64,000 bases of DNA from Spirochaetaceae bacterium (GCA_017936665.1 JAGBFB010000006.1:62001-126000), one strand, 5' to 3'; counted from the stretch's first letter, positions 52,588 to 61,049 are shown. The notes: generated from the letters alone by a model not told the origin. Program-made: numbers and translations.

Positions 52588-53470
52588 TTTGCAATCAGAA
52601 TCCACTCAACAAGAAAATAAAAAATTTGAAAATCAAAAATCTTTTACTCAAAAAAATTCCACGCTAAAAAGACGGCTTATCCAAGTAATTTCTGCTTTAA
52701 TTTACAATGCAGATGTAACTCATTGGTTTAATGGCACAATTTCTCAAACTGGCTTAAAAAAAGTCTGTGTTCCGGGGCTAAATTGTTATTCATGCCCAGG
52801 AGCAATTTCTTCTTGTCCTTTGGGAGCATTACAAAATACTTTAGCCAGTGGAAAATTCCCTTTTTTTATTACAGGTTTTTTCTTACTGATTGGAACATTG
52901 TTTGGTAGATTAATTTGTTCTTTTTTGTGTCCCTTTGGATTATTTCAAGAATTACTTTTTAAGATTCCAACACCAAAAATTTATCACACAAAAAAATTAC
53001 GCCCAATTACCCGTAAATTATCACTTTTAAAATATGTAATATTAGCTGTAATGTGTATTGCACTTCCTTTAGCATTTTATTTCAAAGATGGATTTGCGTC
53101 TCCTTTCTTTTGCAAATGGCTTTGTCCAGAAGGAACAATTTTTGCAGGTTGGCCCTTAGTCATAATTAATGAAACTTTGCGTAGTGCCATAGGATTTTTA
53201 TTTTCTTGGAAAACGATTTTAGCAATAGCATTTATTTTGTGGTCAGTTTTTATGTTTCGGCCTTTTTGTAGATTTTTTTGTCCACTAGGCGCAATTTATT
53301 CTTTCTTTAATAAAAAAGCAGTCTTTGGAATAAAAGTGGATAGCACAAAATGTATACATTGTAACGCCTGTGTAAACTCTTGCAAAATGGATACTCTTGA
53401 AATTAATGATAGAGAGTGTATTCGCTGTGGAGAATGTAAGTCAAAATGTCACTTTGGTGCTATAAAATGA
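52580..53470 (+). CDS. NapH/MauN-like membrane 4Fe-4S protein
   Basis: 296 aa, starting with TTG at 52580 (GGAG 10 nt upstream). About four membrane helices carry the CXXXCP pairs of the NapH/YccM group: Cys113/117, Cys178/182 and Cys230/234, plus an N-terminal cluster Cys69-x2-Cys72-x6-Cys79. Two ferredoxin-type 4Fe-4S sites end the protein (Cys258, 261, 264, 268 and Cys280, 283, 286, 290). It would pass electrons across or along the membrane. It is the last gene of the tlpA set and is followed by a terminator. Confidence 0.88.
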   Translation: MANLQSESTQQENKKFENQKSFTQKNSTLKRRLIQVISALIYNADVTHWFNGTISQTGLKKVCVPGLNCYSCPGAISSCPLGALQNTLASGKFPFFITGFFLLIGTLFGRLICSFLCPFGLFQELLFKIPTPKIYHTKKLRPITRKLSLLKYVILAVMCIALPLAFYFKDGFASPFFCKWLCPEGTIFAGWPLVIINETLRSAIGFLFSWKTILAIAFILWSVFMFRPFCRFFCPLGAIYSFFNKKAVFGIKVDSTKCIHCNACVNSCKMDTLEINDRECIRCGECKSKCHFGAIK

Positions 53471-53509
53471 AATAAAACACAATTGTGTCAGTTTAATAAT
53501 GATGAAAAA

Positions 53510-53565
53510 AAAAGACCTAATCAAAACAACTTCATTTTGAAGAAATCTTGATTAGGTCTTTTTTT
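53510..53565 (+). terminator. Terminator after the Fe-S gene
   Basis: AAGACCTAATCAA pairs with TTGATTAGGTCTT (53512-53524 with 53548-53560) and ends in T's that abut the 3' end of tRNA-Leu on the other strand. Confidence 0.85.
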
Positions 53566-53647
53566 GCCGGCGAAGAGACTTGAACTCTTACGCAGTCGCC
53601 CGCATTAGATTTTGAGTCTAACGTGTCTACCATTCCACCACGCCGGC
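53565..53647 (-). tRNA. tRNA-Leu (anticodon CAA)
   Basis: 83-nt class II tRNA on the minus strand: acceptor GCCGGCG/CGCCGGC, anticodon stem TTAGA/TCTAA with loop CTCAAAA, long variable arm, T arm GAGTT-CAAGTCT pattern, discriminator A. The anticodon CAA reads UUG. The CCA end is not encoded. Confidence 0.93.
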
Positions 53648-53798
53648 TTGCTTTTAAAAAATATCATATTTGAAATAAAAAATCAAGTAGTTTAGTACTA
53701 TATAAAAAAAGAAGAAAGTTGTTGTTAACAAAAAGAGAGTGGAAATTTACCTCTTTTTTCCTTTTCTACCCAAAAAAGTAAGAGATAAGCTTATAATA
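53648..53798. other. Intergenic stretch between tRNA-Leu and the hisG terminator
   Basis: About 150 bp of AT-rich DNA. A weak AAAAAGAG/CTCTTTTT hairpin lies near 53730-53758. I see no ORF with a ribosome-binding site and no clear promoter for the tRNA. Confidence 0.5.
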
Positions 53799-53863
53799 AA
53801 AAAAAGGAAGGTAAAAATGACCGACTAGCGTAGCGTCAAGGTCATTTTTGCCTTCCTTTTTTT
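53799..53863 (-). terminator. hisG terminator hairpin with the shared GC-rich loop (copy B)
   Basis: A 24-bp stem with one G-T pair (53799-53822 with 53840-53863) directly follows hisG and ends in T's on the minus strand. The loop and closing base pair are CGACTAGCGTAGCGTCAAG (53822-53840), identical to 3217-3235 although the stems are unrelated. Confidence 0.85.
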
Positions 53864-53876
53864 GTAGTTAATAAGT

Positions 53877-54731
53877 TTAGTTCATTACTTTTCTTAGTTG
53901 ATATTCAAGAATATCTGTAGCACCAAGTTCTTTTAGTTTTGGTAAAAGATTTGGAACTTCGCCTTTTTTTACAGCAATTTTTACAGCAAAACCATCATCA
54001 CCATAAAGTGGAGAAACTGTAGGGCTTCTCATAGAAGGCAATCCTTTTACAAGGGCATCAAAGTTTTCTTTAGTTACATTCATTTCTAACATAACTCTAT
54101 CACGTGCATCTAATACAGCTTCAAAAAGCATTTTAAGTTCAAGAATTTTCTTTTTCTTTTCTGGATCTTTCATTGCTTCTTTTGATGCAAACATACGTGT
54201 AGAACTTGTCATAATTGTATCAACAATTCTTAATCCATTTTCTACAAGTGTTCTTCCAGTGGCTGTGTTGTCGATAATCATATCTGCGTCATCTGGTGGA
54301 AAAACTTCTGTTGCACCATAAGTTCTTACAACAAGTGAATCAATTTTTTCTGAATCTAACCAGCGTTTAGAAATATTTTCGTATTCAGTGGCAACAATAA
54401 CTCGCTTTGATTTTAATTGTTTATCATCAATAGCATTTGGAACAGCTGCAACAATTCGTACTTTGTCAAAACCTAAATCCATAATTTCTTCAACATCGGC
54501 ACTTGTTTCCTCAATCCAGTCACGACCTGTAAAACCAACATCGTGAGCTCCTAGTTCCAAAAGTTTTCCGATATTTTGTGGCTTCATAACTTTTGCTTCT
54601 AAATCATCTTGATTTACAGTTGGTCGATAAGCGCGCTCTGGTAATTTAATGCTAATTCCAGCTCCATTAAAAAGTTCAACTACATTGTCATAAATTCGAC
54701 CTTTAGGTAATAGAATTTTCAATTTATCCAT
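53877..54731 (-). CDS. hisG: ATP phosphoribosyltransferase (long form)
   Basis: 284 aa, first step of histidine synthesis: ATP plus PRPP. Typical parts: KILLPKGRIYDNVVELFNGA, GAHDVGFTGRDWIEETSADV and the PRPP-type strand DADMIIDNTATGRTLVENGL. The length and the C-terminal regulatory domain show the long form, which is inhibited by histidine and needs no HisZ. AGAGG lies before the start. Other his genes are not adjacent; hisB lies 2.4 kb away. Confidence 0.95.
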   Translation of the reverse strand: MDKLKILLPKGRIYDNVVELFNGAGISIKLPERAYRPTVNQDDLEAKVMKPQNIGKLLELGAHDVGFTGRDWIEETSADVEEIMDLGFDKVRIVAAVPNAIDDKQLKSKRVIVATEYENISKRWLDSEKIDSLVVRTYGATEVFPPDDADMIIDNTATGRTLVENGLRIVDTIMTSSTRMFASKEAMKDPEKKKKILELKMLFEAVLDARDRVMLEMNVTKENFDALVKGLPSMRSPTVSPLYGDDGFAVKIAVKKGEVPNLLPKLKELGATDILEYQLRKVMN

Positions 54732-54785
54732 ATAAATCCTCTATCTTTTTACTATTTTATATCATTATAAAATATTTTACTTGCC

Positions 54786-54814
54786 TTTACAAGTATTCAA
54801 AAAAATGAGATATT
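54786..54814 (+). promoter_or_regulatory. gph promoter (leaderless)
   Basis: TTTACA (54786-54791), 17-bp spacer, GATATT (54809-54814), 6 nt to the ATG at 54821. No Shine-Dalgarno. Confidence 0.5.
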
Positions 54815-54820
54815 AATACT

Positions 54821-55591
54821 ATGAATTTGTCAATTAAAGCAATAATTTTTGATTTAGATGGAGTAATTATTGATTCTGCTCCAGATATGGCGCAAAGTAT
54901 AAATAAAACATTAACTCATTTTGGTTTTTCTTCTATTGATAATTCATTAATTACAAATTTTATTGGAAATGGTGCGAGAGTTTTACTTGCTCGTTCTCTT
55001 GCTACTTCATTAGGATATTCTGATGTCTTGAAAATCACAGAAGTTGTTTCCTCCGATAATAAACGGATGGAAGTAAAAAATCTTCCTAATGATTTTCCTG
55101 TAAATGATGAAGATTTTGCAAAAATGCTTTCTTGGTACATTGAATATTATAAAGCACATTCTATCGAAAATACAAAACTATATCCAAGGGTTTTAGATTT
55201 ACTTGAATTTTGTAAAAATAAAAAAATTAGGTTAAGCGTAGTTTCAAACAAGCCAGCAATTCTTTCAAAAAAGATTTTAACTTTATTTAAAATTGATTCT
55301 TTTTTTGATTGTGTAATTGGTCCTGAAGATACAGGAAAAACAAAACCTGCTCCAGATGGTTTAGCTTTAGCAGTTAATTTGATGGAAAAAACTTGTGAAC
55401 AAAAAATTCCTTTAACCAAAACTTTGATGGTTGGCGATTCTTACTACGATATTCAAGCAGGTAAAAATTTAGGATGTCTTACTTGTGGAATTATTGGTGG
55501 ATATGGAAAAATAAAAAAAGATACACTTCAAGAATTGTCTCCAGATTTTTATTTAGATTTTGCAGGAGAATTAAAAGAATTTTTATGCTGA
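54821..55591 (+). CDS. gph: HAD hydrolase, phosphoglycolate-phosphatase-like
   Basis: 256 aa. HAD motifs: IIFDLDGVIIDSAPDM (motif I, nucleophile Asp), LSVVSNKP (motif II), TGKTKPAPDG (motif III Lys) and TLMVGDSYYDIQAGKNLG (motif IV). The cap and sequence resemble Gph, which removes phosphate from 2-phosphoglycolate; related sugar-phosphate phosphatases cannot be excluded. An insert around residues 75-95 is somewhat longer than usual. Its stop overlaps the start of the MocR-type gene by 7 nt. Confidence 0.85.
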   Translation: MNLSIKAIIFDLDGVIIDSAPDMAQSINKTLTHFGFSSIDNSLITNFIGNGARVLLARSLATSLGYSDVLKITEVVSSDNKRMEVKNLPNDFPVNDEDFAKMLSWYIEYYKAHSIENTKLYPRVLDLLEFCKNKKIRLSVVSNKPAILSKKILTLFKIDSFFDCVIGPEDTGKTKPAPDGLALAVNLMEKTCEQKIPLTKTLMVGDSYYDIQAGKNLGCLTCGIIGGYGKIKKDTLQELSPDFYLDFAGELKEFLC

Positions 55592-57051
55592 CATTAAATC
55601 TTTCTAAATCAGCAAAAGTTCCTCTTTATAAACAAATTTATGAATATTATGCAAATGAAATTAGAAATGGAATTTTAAAAGAAAAAACAAAACTTCCTTC
55701 TGTAAGAGAACTAACAAAAAAATTAGGGGTAAGTAAAAATACAGTTGAATCAGCTTATCAACAACTTTGTGCAGAAGGCTATGTTGTGTCAGTTCCAAAA
55801 AGTGGATTTGTTGTTACAAAAGTACAAGAAGTTTTTTATCATGCAGAAAAAAATTTACAACAAAAAATAAAAGAAACAAATTTAAAAACAAATGAAGATT
55901 TAAAATCAAATGTGATAGATGTTTCTTCTAGCCAAGTTGATGAAAGTATTTTTCCTTCAAGCGTTTTAAAAACTTTATACCGAGAAGCTGTAAGTGGAAA
56001 TAATTCTAAAAAATTTCTTTGTAGAGGAAATTCACTTGGAGAAGAGGATTTTAGAAAAACTTTGGCAAATCATCTTTATGAATCTAGAGGAGTAAAATGT
56101 TCTTATGAACAAATTATCATTGGAGCAGGAACTGAATATTTACTTTCTTTAGCTGTAAAAATTATAGAAAAATATGTAAGCACAACAAAAAAAAATAACG
56201 AAAATAAAAAATTAATTTTTGCAGTTGAAAATCCAGGATATGAAAAAACAGAATCGATAATTTCTGACAATGGTGCTATCGTAAAAAAAATAAATCTTGA
56301 TAAAGATGGAATTTCTGTAAAAGAAATAAATGAAACTGAAATTGATTGTGTTTACTGTACACCTTCTCATGAATATCCCATGGGAATTACAATGCCAATT
56401 TCAAGACGAAGTGAACTTTTATCTTGGGCTTATGAGTTATCTAATTATGACATTAAATATGACACAAAAAATATGACAAATTGTCGTTTCATAATTGAAG
56501 ATGATTATGATAGTGATTATCGCTACCAAGGAAATTCTATTCCTGCTTTACAAGGTTTTGATACAAAAGATTGTGTTTTATATATTGGTACTTTTTCTAG
56601 ATCTTTAAGTCCTTCAATGAGAGTTGGATATTTAGTTTTGCCAAAACGATTGATGAAAGTATTTTGTCAAGATTTGTCATATTATTCTAATACGGTGTCA
56701 AGAATTGAACAATTTGTCTTAAATAAATTTATATGTGACAAACATTTTGAGCGTCATATTAATCGTACAAGAAAGTTATATGAACAACGCAGAAATGTCT
56801 TAATTAAAGAATTAAAGTTGACAATACCTGACATAAAAATTTTTGGTGAAGAAGCAGGGTTACATTTTATTGCAAAAATAGATGACATAAAATATGACAA
56901 TTTATATATGACAATAATAAAAAAAGCTTCCGATAAAAACCTCCTTATTGGCGGTACCGAAAGCTTCTTAATTTTTTGCTATGCTCATATTGATGAAGTT
57001 CAAGCAAAACAAATTGCAGATATTTTATGTCAAATTATTCAAGAAATATGA
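55585..57051 (+). CDS. MocR-type regulator (GntR HTH plus aminotransferase-like domain)
   Basis: 488 aa from the ATG at 55585. Residues about 10-75 are a GntR winged helix (VPLYKQIYEYYANEIRNGIL, KLPSVRELTKKLGVSKNTVE). Residues about 110-488 are a fold-type I aminotransferase domain (FIIEDDYDSDYRYQG). The Schiff-base site, normally GTFSK-x-L-x-P-x-x-R-x-G-Y, reads GTFSRSLSPSMRVGY, so the PLP lysine is Arg. It may bind another ligand or PLP non-covalently. MocR proteins often control vitamin B6 or amino-acid genes. It overlaps gph by 7 nt, so both are translated together. Confidence 0.87.
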   Translation: MLTLNLSKSAKVPLYKQIYEYYANEIRNGILKEKTKLPSVRELTKKLGVSKNTVESAYQQLCAEGYVVSVPKSGFVVTKVQEVFYHAEKNLQQKIKETNLKTNEDLKSNVIDVSSSQVDESIFPSSVLKTLYREAVSGNNSKKFLCRGNSLGEEDFRKTLANHLYESRGVKCSYEQIIIGAGTEYLLSLAVKIIEKYVSTTKKNNENKKLIFAVENPGYEKTESIISDNGAIVKKINLDKDGISVKEINETEIDCVYCTPSHEYPMGITMPISRRSELLSWAYELSNYDIKYDTKNMTNCRFIIEDDYDSDYRYQGNSIPALQGFDTKDCVLYIGTFSRSLSPSMRVGYLVLPKRLMKVFCQDLSYYSNTVSRIEQFVLNKFICDKHFERHINRTRKLYEQRRNVLIKELKLTIPDIKIFGEEAGLHFIAKIDDIKYDNLYMTIIKKASDKNLLIGGTESFLIFCYAHIDEVQAKQIADILCQIIQEI

Positions 57052-57078
57052 CAAATTAAATGTCATATTTAACCGTCT

Positions 57079-57132
57079 GTCATTCCGAATTTATTTCGGA
57101 ATCTAGAGATTCTGAATCAAGTTCAGAATGAC
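57079..57132. repeat. REP-like twin-hairpin element
   Basis: GTC, hairpin ATTCCGAA-N5-TTCGGAAT (57082-57102), CTAGAG linker, hairpin ATTCTGAA-N5-TTCAGAAT (57109-57129), GAC. The outer GTC/GAC can close a three-way junction. A related half copy lies at 38016-38039. Confidence 0.7.
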
Positions 57133-57168
57133 GCTAGGATTATAGGTTTACTCATTTTCCACAAGAAA

Positions 57169-57795
57169 TTAAACTATGACACCTTTTGTTGAAGGAATTT
57201 CACCTTGTCGTCTTGAATCAATTTCTATGGCTTGTCTAATTGCTCTAGATGCAGCTTTGAATAAACCTTCCATTTTGTGATGGTCGCTTCTTCCTCGTAA
57301 AGTGTCTAAGTGTAAGTTACATCTTGCAGAACTTACAAATCCTTGCCAAAAATCTTCAAAGCAGTCTGTTTGAAAACTTGATTCTTTTCCTTCTTGATTT
57401 ATTGATACAAGAGGAATTCCAGTAAGTTCAGCATTGCAAACTAAAAAACTTCTTCCACCAAAATCTACAGCGGCACGACACAAGGCTTCATCCATGGGAT
57501 AAAGACAAGAACCACTTCTATAAATTCCTGCACAGTTTCCTAGTGCTTTATAAAAAGCAGAACCAAGAGCAATTCCTGTGTCTTCAATTAAGTGATGTTG
57601 GTCTACTTCTAAATCACCTTCTAATGAACCAGATAAATCAAAAAGTCCATGTTTACAAAATGAACGCAACATGTGATCAAAAAAACCGATTGGATTTTTT
57701 ACGTTGTATTTTCCAGTTCCATCAAGATTTAATGAAAGTGAAATTTTTGTTTCGTTTGTTTTTCGTTCGATATTTGCTGTTCTTGCTGTTATCAT
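57169..57795 (-). CDS. hisB: Imidazoleglycerol-phosphate dehydratase
   Basis: 208 aa, histidine pathway, dehydrates imidazole-glycerol phosphate to the acetol phosphate. Mn-binding motifs are all present: GFFDHMLRSF, DQHHLIEDTGIALG, YPMDEALCRAAVDFGGR, RGRSDHHKMEGLFKAASRAI. This is the single-function form without a phosphatase domain. AAGGGA lies before the start. The neighbours (DUF1015, MocR) are not histidine genes. Confidence 0.96.
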   Translation of the reverse strand: MITARTANIERKTNETKISLSLNLDGTGKYNVKNPIGFFDHMLRSFCKHGLFDLSGSLEGDLEVDQHHLIEDTGIALGSAFYKALGNCAGIYRSGSCLYPMDEALCRAAVDFGGRSFLVCNAELTGIPLVSINQEGKESSFQTDCFEDFWQGFVSSARCNLHLDTLRGRSDHHKMEGLFKAASRAIRQAIEIDSRRQGEIPSTKGVIV

Positions 57796-57820
57796 TTTTC
57801 ATCCCTTAAAAATTTAAATT

Positions 57821-59179
57821 TTATAATTGACGACATTCCATGTAAAATCTTTTTTCGCTTGCTTCTCCCATAGAAAAACTTTTTCTTGGAAGTGGTCCTG
57901 AATTTGCTATTGTGGCAAAGAAAGTATCTTTTGCAATTGGTGGTAGTAAAATTGTAGTTGCGTTATTTTTTCCACCAAGTCTAAAAACTTCTTCAGTTCC
58001 GTGAATGTAATCAATTTCGCAATCAATATTTTCTTTTTTGCAATCTGCAAGAATTTCATCAAGTGCAGGTTGAAGTTTGCTAACAGCTAATTCTTGAATA
58101 TTTGTTTTTAAAACTTTGTAAGTAACTTTTCCGTTTTCTTCAAAAACAAAACCAAAATCTGCATTTGAGTTTTCCACAGCATTTGCTAAATCTTTTCCTG
58201 AAGAAACTTCTTCTATTCCAACAAAACAATTTATTTTTTTAAATTGCTCTGCAACTTTTTCTAAAAGATTTTCAACATTGAATAAAACTCTGTGAATTGG
58301 TTCAAAAGTTAATCCTTCATCATAAATATTTACAATTTCGATTAGTGCAAATCTTGCGTTATGATTTTCCATTCCTTGTGGAATTGAAATTGAACCATCT
58401 GAATTTTTTGTTCCACCGTTTTTAGTTTTTAATTCGTCCCAAATTGCTTTTGCAGTTGCTAAAGAGTGATTTCCGTCGCCTACAGCAAACATAAAAATAG
58501 AGTCGTCTTTTTGGGTTTGTTTTTTTGCAATTTGATTAAGAGCATTTTCTACATTTGCAATTTCATCTTTATCAGAAACTTGCCAACCTGTAATATGCCC
58601 AGAATTCATCATTAAGTCTGTGTCGTATAGGGCTGATTTAGATTTTGCTAATTCTCCAGTTTTTTCTACAAGAGATTTTTCGCTATCGTTTACAAGAAGC
58701 ATAATGTGAGGAAGTTCAATAGGAGCATCCCTACGGATTTCCATTCTTGGTGGAATTCTATCTAAAATTGTTGCTTCTGTTGCACGAATTAATGCTGTAC
58801 TAAAAGGTTTCCAATCGTAAGTTTCAAGGTCAATTGCAGTAACTAAACCTTTTCGCATTCTACCGTAACCTGTAGTTCTTTCAATATAAATCATAGCTTC
58901 TACAGGAGAAGAAAAAATATTGTTACTTAAATATTCTTTCATTGTTTTATTGATGTTATTGATTCTGTCTTGTTTATCAGAATCTCCAAGGTAAACTTCT
59001 GGAAGTGTGATTTTTAAAGTTGATGGAAAATCTGCAACTTCTTGTTCAACTTTTTTCCAGTAATCTTTGTCTTGTGTGTACTGGTCGCATGCGATAACTG
59101 ACCATTTTTTTAAGTTTGCTTTGTCTTTTGGCAAAAGTATCTGCGGAATTTTTAATCCGTAAGTTTCAAGTAAATTCAT
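57821..59179 (-). CDS. DUF1015 family protein
   Basis: 452 aa, soluble. Family segments: SVIACDQYTQDKDYWKKVEQ, the mid-region MIYIERTTGYGRMRKGLVTA and AVGDGNHSLATAKAIWDELK, the last a conserved GDGNHS motif. DUF1015 proteins lack an assigned function; some are linked to amino-acid or glycerate metabolism by gene context only. The start codon is 6 nt behind TATACT, without a ribosome-binding site, so the mRNA is predicted to be leaderless. It is divergent from rpoN. Confidence 0.88.
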   Translation of the reverse strand: MNLLETYGLKIPQILLPKDKANLKKWSVIACDQYTQDKDYWKKVEQEVADFPSTLKITLPEVYLGDSDKQDRINNINKTMKEYLSNNIFSSPVEAMIYIERTTGYGRMRKGLVTAIDLETYDWKPFSTALIRATEATILDRIPPRMEIRRDAPIELPHIMLLVNDSEKSLVEKTGELAKSKSALYDTDLMMNSGHITGWQVSDKDEIANVENALNQIAKKQTQKDDSIFMFAVGDGNHSLATAKAIWDELKTKNGGTKNSDGSISIPQGMENHNARFALIEIVNIYDEGLTFEPIHRVLFNVENLLEKVAEQFKKINCFVGIEEVSSGKDLANAVENSNADFGFVFEENGKVTYKVLKTNIQELAVSKLQPALDEILADCKKENIDCEIDYIHGTEEVFRLGGKNNATTILLPPIAKDTFFATIANSGPLPRKSFSMGEASEKRFYMECRQL

Positions 59180-59185
59180 ATTTTT

Positions 59186-59218
59186 AGTATACAGAAGTGT
59201 GAAAAAATATGCTATACT
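59186..59218. promoter_or_regulatory. Back-to-back -10 boxes of DUF1015 and rpoN
   Basis: Minus strand: TATACT (59191-59186), 6 nt to the DUF1015 start. Plus strand: TATACT (59213-59218), 23 nt to the rpoN start. The -35 elements of both are weak. Confidence 0.45.
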
Positions 59219-59241
59219 ACATTAAGTGGTAAGAAAAGAAT

Positions 59242-60648
59242 ATGGAACAAAATTTAGGATTTAAACAACAACTTTCTCAACAACAAAAACTTTCTTATCA
59301 AATGATACAATCAATTTCTTTGTTAAATCTTCCTTCTGTAGAACTTTGTGAAGCAATTTACAATGAAGTTGAAAAAAATCCTGCTTTAGAAATTGAAAAA
59401 GATGTTTCCTTTGAAAATGCAGAAGTAAGGGTTAAATCTACAAATAATGAATTATTAGCTAAAAATGCAAATTCTTCTGATTCTCGCTCTGATAATTTTC
59501 AGGCGTTTTTAGAAAATACACTATACCAAGAAGAAACTTTACAAGAATATCTTTTGCAACAATTGAGTTTTTCTAATTTAAGTGATGATGAAAAGGAAAT
59601 TGCAGCAAAAATAATTCAATCTTTAGACGATAGAGGTTTTTTTATTACTTCTTTGGAAGAAATTTTTGCTCAAAATAAATTAGAATATGAAAAAGCCCTT
59701 TTAGTTTTACCAAAAATTCAAAAATTTGATCCGATTGGTGTAATTTGTAAAAATTTACAGGAAAGTTTGGAAATACAAGCAAAAGAAAAAATCGAAAAAG
59801 CAGATGATATAAAATTAGAAAAAGAAATTAATTTGTTAGTTTTAGATATTTTACATAATCATTTTGAACTTTTAGAAAAACCCAGAGCAAATTTAATTCA
59901 TAAAAAATTGAATGATTTAGGTGTAGTTTGTTCACTAAATCAAATAGAACTTGCTATAGAATTTATCCGTTCTCTTGACCCATATCCTGCAAGAAATTTC
60001 TCAACAGAAAAATCAATTTATATTCGTCCTGATGTTTTTGTAAGTCGTCTTTCTGAACAAGAACTGTTGCAAGAAACTGATGAAGAAACAAAAAAATATC
60101 CTTTCAAAGTTGAATTAGTAAAAACAAATTTACCTACTGTAAAAATTTCTAATGATTTTTTAGATTATCAGGAAAATAATCCTCAAATAAAAAAAGCAGT
60201 AAACGATGCAAAAAACTTTTTAAATGCAGTTGAACAAAGAAATTCTACTTTGCTAAAAGTTTCTGTTGAGATTGTAAAATATCAAAAAGATTTTTTTGAA
60301 AAAGGTTCTTTGTATTTAAAACCATTACGTTTAAAAGATATTGCAAATAAAATTGGTGTTCATGAAACAACTGTTTCTAGAATCTCTAACGGAAAATATC
60401 TTCAATGTGAATGGGGATTATTTGAATTAAAATACTTTTTTTCTAATTCTGTGAACGAAAATAACGATTCACAGAGTAAAGAGAGTATTAAACAAGAATT
60501 GTTACAAATTCTAAAATCTTCTGGTGAAAAAAAATTATCAGATCAAAAACTATCAGAAAAATTGTCAGAAAAAGGCATAAATATTGCTCGCCGTACTGTG
60601 GCAAAGTATCGTAAAGAATTAAATTTTGACTCATCTTATGATAGATAA
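59242..60648 (+). CDS. rpoN: RNA polymerase sigma-54 factor
   Basis: 468 aa. Region I is Gln/Leu-rich (LSQQQKLSYQMIQSISLLNL), followed by an acidic region II and the core-binding domain. The HTH reads LKDIANKIGVHETTVSRISN, and the RpoN box near the end is ARRTVAKYRKEL. Sigma-54 directs transcription that depends on AAA+ activators, often for motility, nitrogen or stress genes. hpf, hprK and ptsH follow, an order comparable to the rpoN cluster of proteobacteria. Confidence 0.96.
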   Translation: MEQNLGFKQQLSQQQKLSYQMIQSISLLNLPSVELCEAIYNEVEKNPALEIEKDVSFENAEVRVKSTNNELLAKNANSSDSRSDNFQAFLENTLYQEETLQEYLLQQLSFSNLSDDEKEIAAKIIQSLDDRGFFITSLEEIFAQNKLEYEKALLVLPKIQKFDPIGVICKNLQESLEIQAKEKIEKADDIKLEKEINLLVLDILHNHFELLEKPRANLIHKKLNDLGVVCSLNQIELAIEFIRSLDPYPARNFSTEKSIYIRPDVFVSRLSEQELLQETDEETKKYPFKVELVKTNLPTVKISNDFLDYQENNPQIKKAVNDAKNFLNAVEQRNSTLLKVSVEIVKYQKDFFEKGSLYLKPLRLKDIANKIGVHETTVSRISNGKYLQCEWGLFELKYFFSNSVNENNDSQSKESIKQELLQILKSSGEKKLSDQKLSEKLSEKGINIARRTVAKYRKELNFDSSYDR

Positions 60649-60724
60649 ATTTTACATATAAAAAAGTTTCTTTTTTGTAAAAGTGGGTGTATACTAATTG
60701 TATAAACTTTTTTTTGGAGGAAAT

Positions 60725-61015
60725 ATGAACACATCAATTAATGCTGTAGGATTTAACTTATCAGAAGATCAACAAACTCTTATTGAAAAAAAATTGGAAA
60801 GAGTAAAATATGCTGATGATTTGATAGTGGATTTAGCATTCAAAGTAAAAGAAGATAAAAAATTTATTTTTGATACAACAATAAATTTCCGTTGGGGAGC
60901 ATCTTGTCATGTTTCATCTGATGATTATGATTTTGCTGCTGGTTTGAATAAACTGATGGATGTTATGGATCAAAAGATAAAAAAAGAAAAGGACAAAATT
61001 CAACAAAAAGGATAG
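60725..61015 (+). CDS. hpf: Ribosome hibernation promoting factor (HPF/RaiA), short form
   Basis: 96 aa from the ATG at 60725, which follows GGAGG. The fold pattern fits HPF: MNTSINAVGFNLSEDQQTLI, then IEKKLERVKYADDLIVDLAF and DDYDFAAGLNKLMDVMDQKI. It lacks the C-terminal extension of long HPF, so it would act like the short form that helps make inactive 70S/100S ribosomes in stationary phase. Placement after rpoN supports the call. A TATACT at 60690-60695 may be its own promoter. Confidence 0.82.
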   Translation: MNTSINAVGFNLSEDQQTLIEKKLERVKYADDLIVDLAFKVKEDKKFIFDTTINFRWGASCHVSSDDYDFAAGLNKLMDVMDQKIKKEKDKIQQKG

Positions 61016-61044
61016 TTGAACATTGTTCTATATAGGTGTATAGT
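61016..61044 (+). promoter_or_regulatory. hprK promoter (leaderless)
   Basis: TTGAAC (61016-61021), 17-bp spacer, TATAGT (61039-61044), 5 nt to the ATG at 61050. No Shine-Dalgarno. Confidence 0.6.
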
Positions 61045-61049
61045 TTGGT

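Noticed and set aside
55474-55584. Upstream extension of the MocR-type frame
   Set aside because: It lies within gph in another frame, has no ribosome-binding site and adds residues before the GntR domain.
61018-61028. GAAC-N3-GTTC as a possible LexA box before hprK
   Set aside because: The spacer is 3, not the 4 of the Gram-positive SOS box, and the bases are explained by the hprK -35 region.
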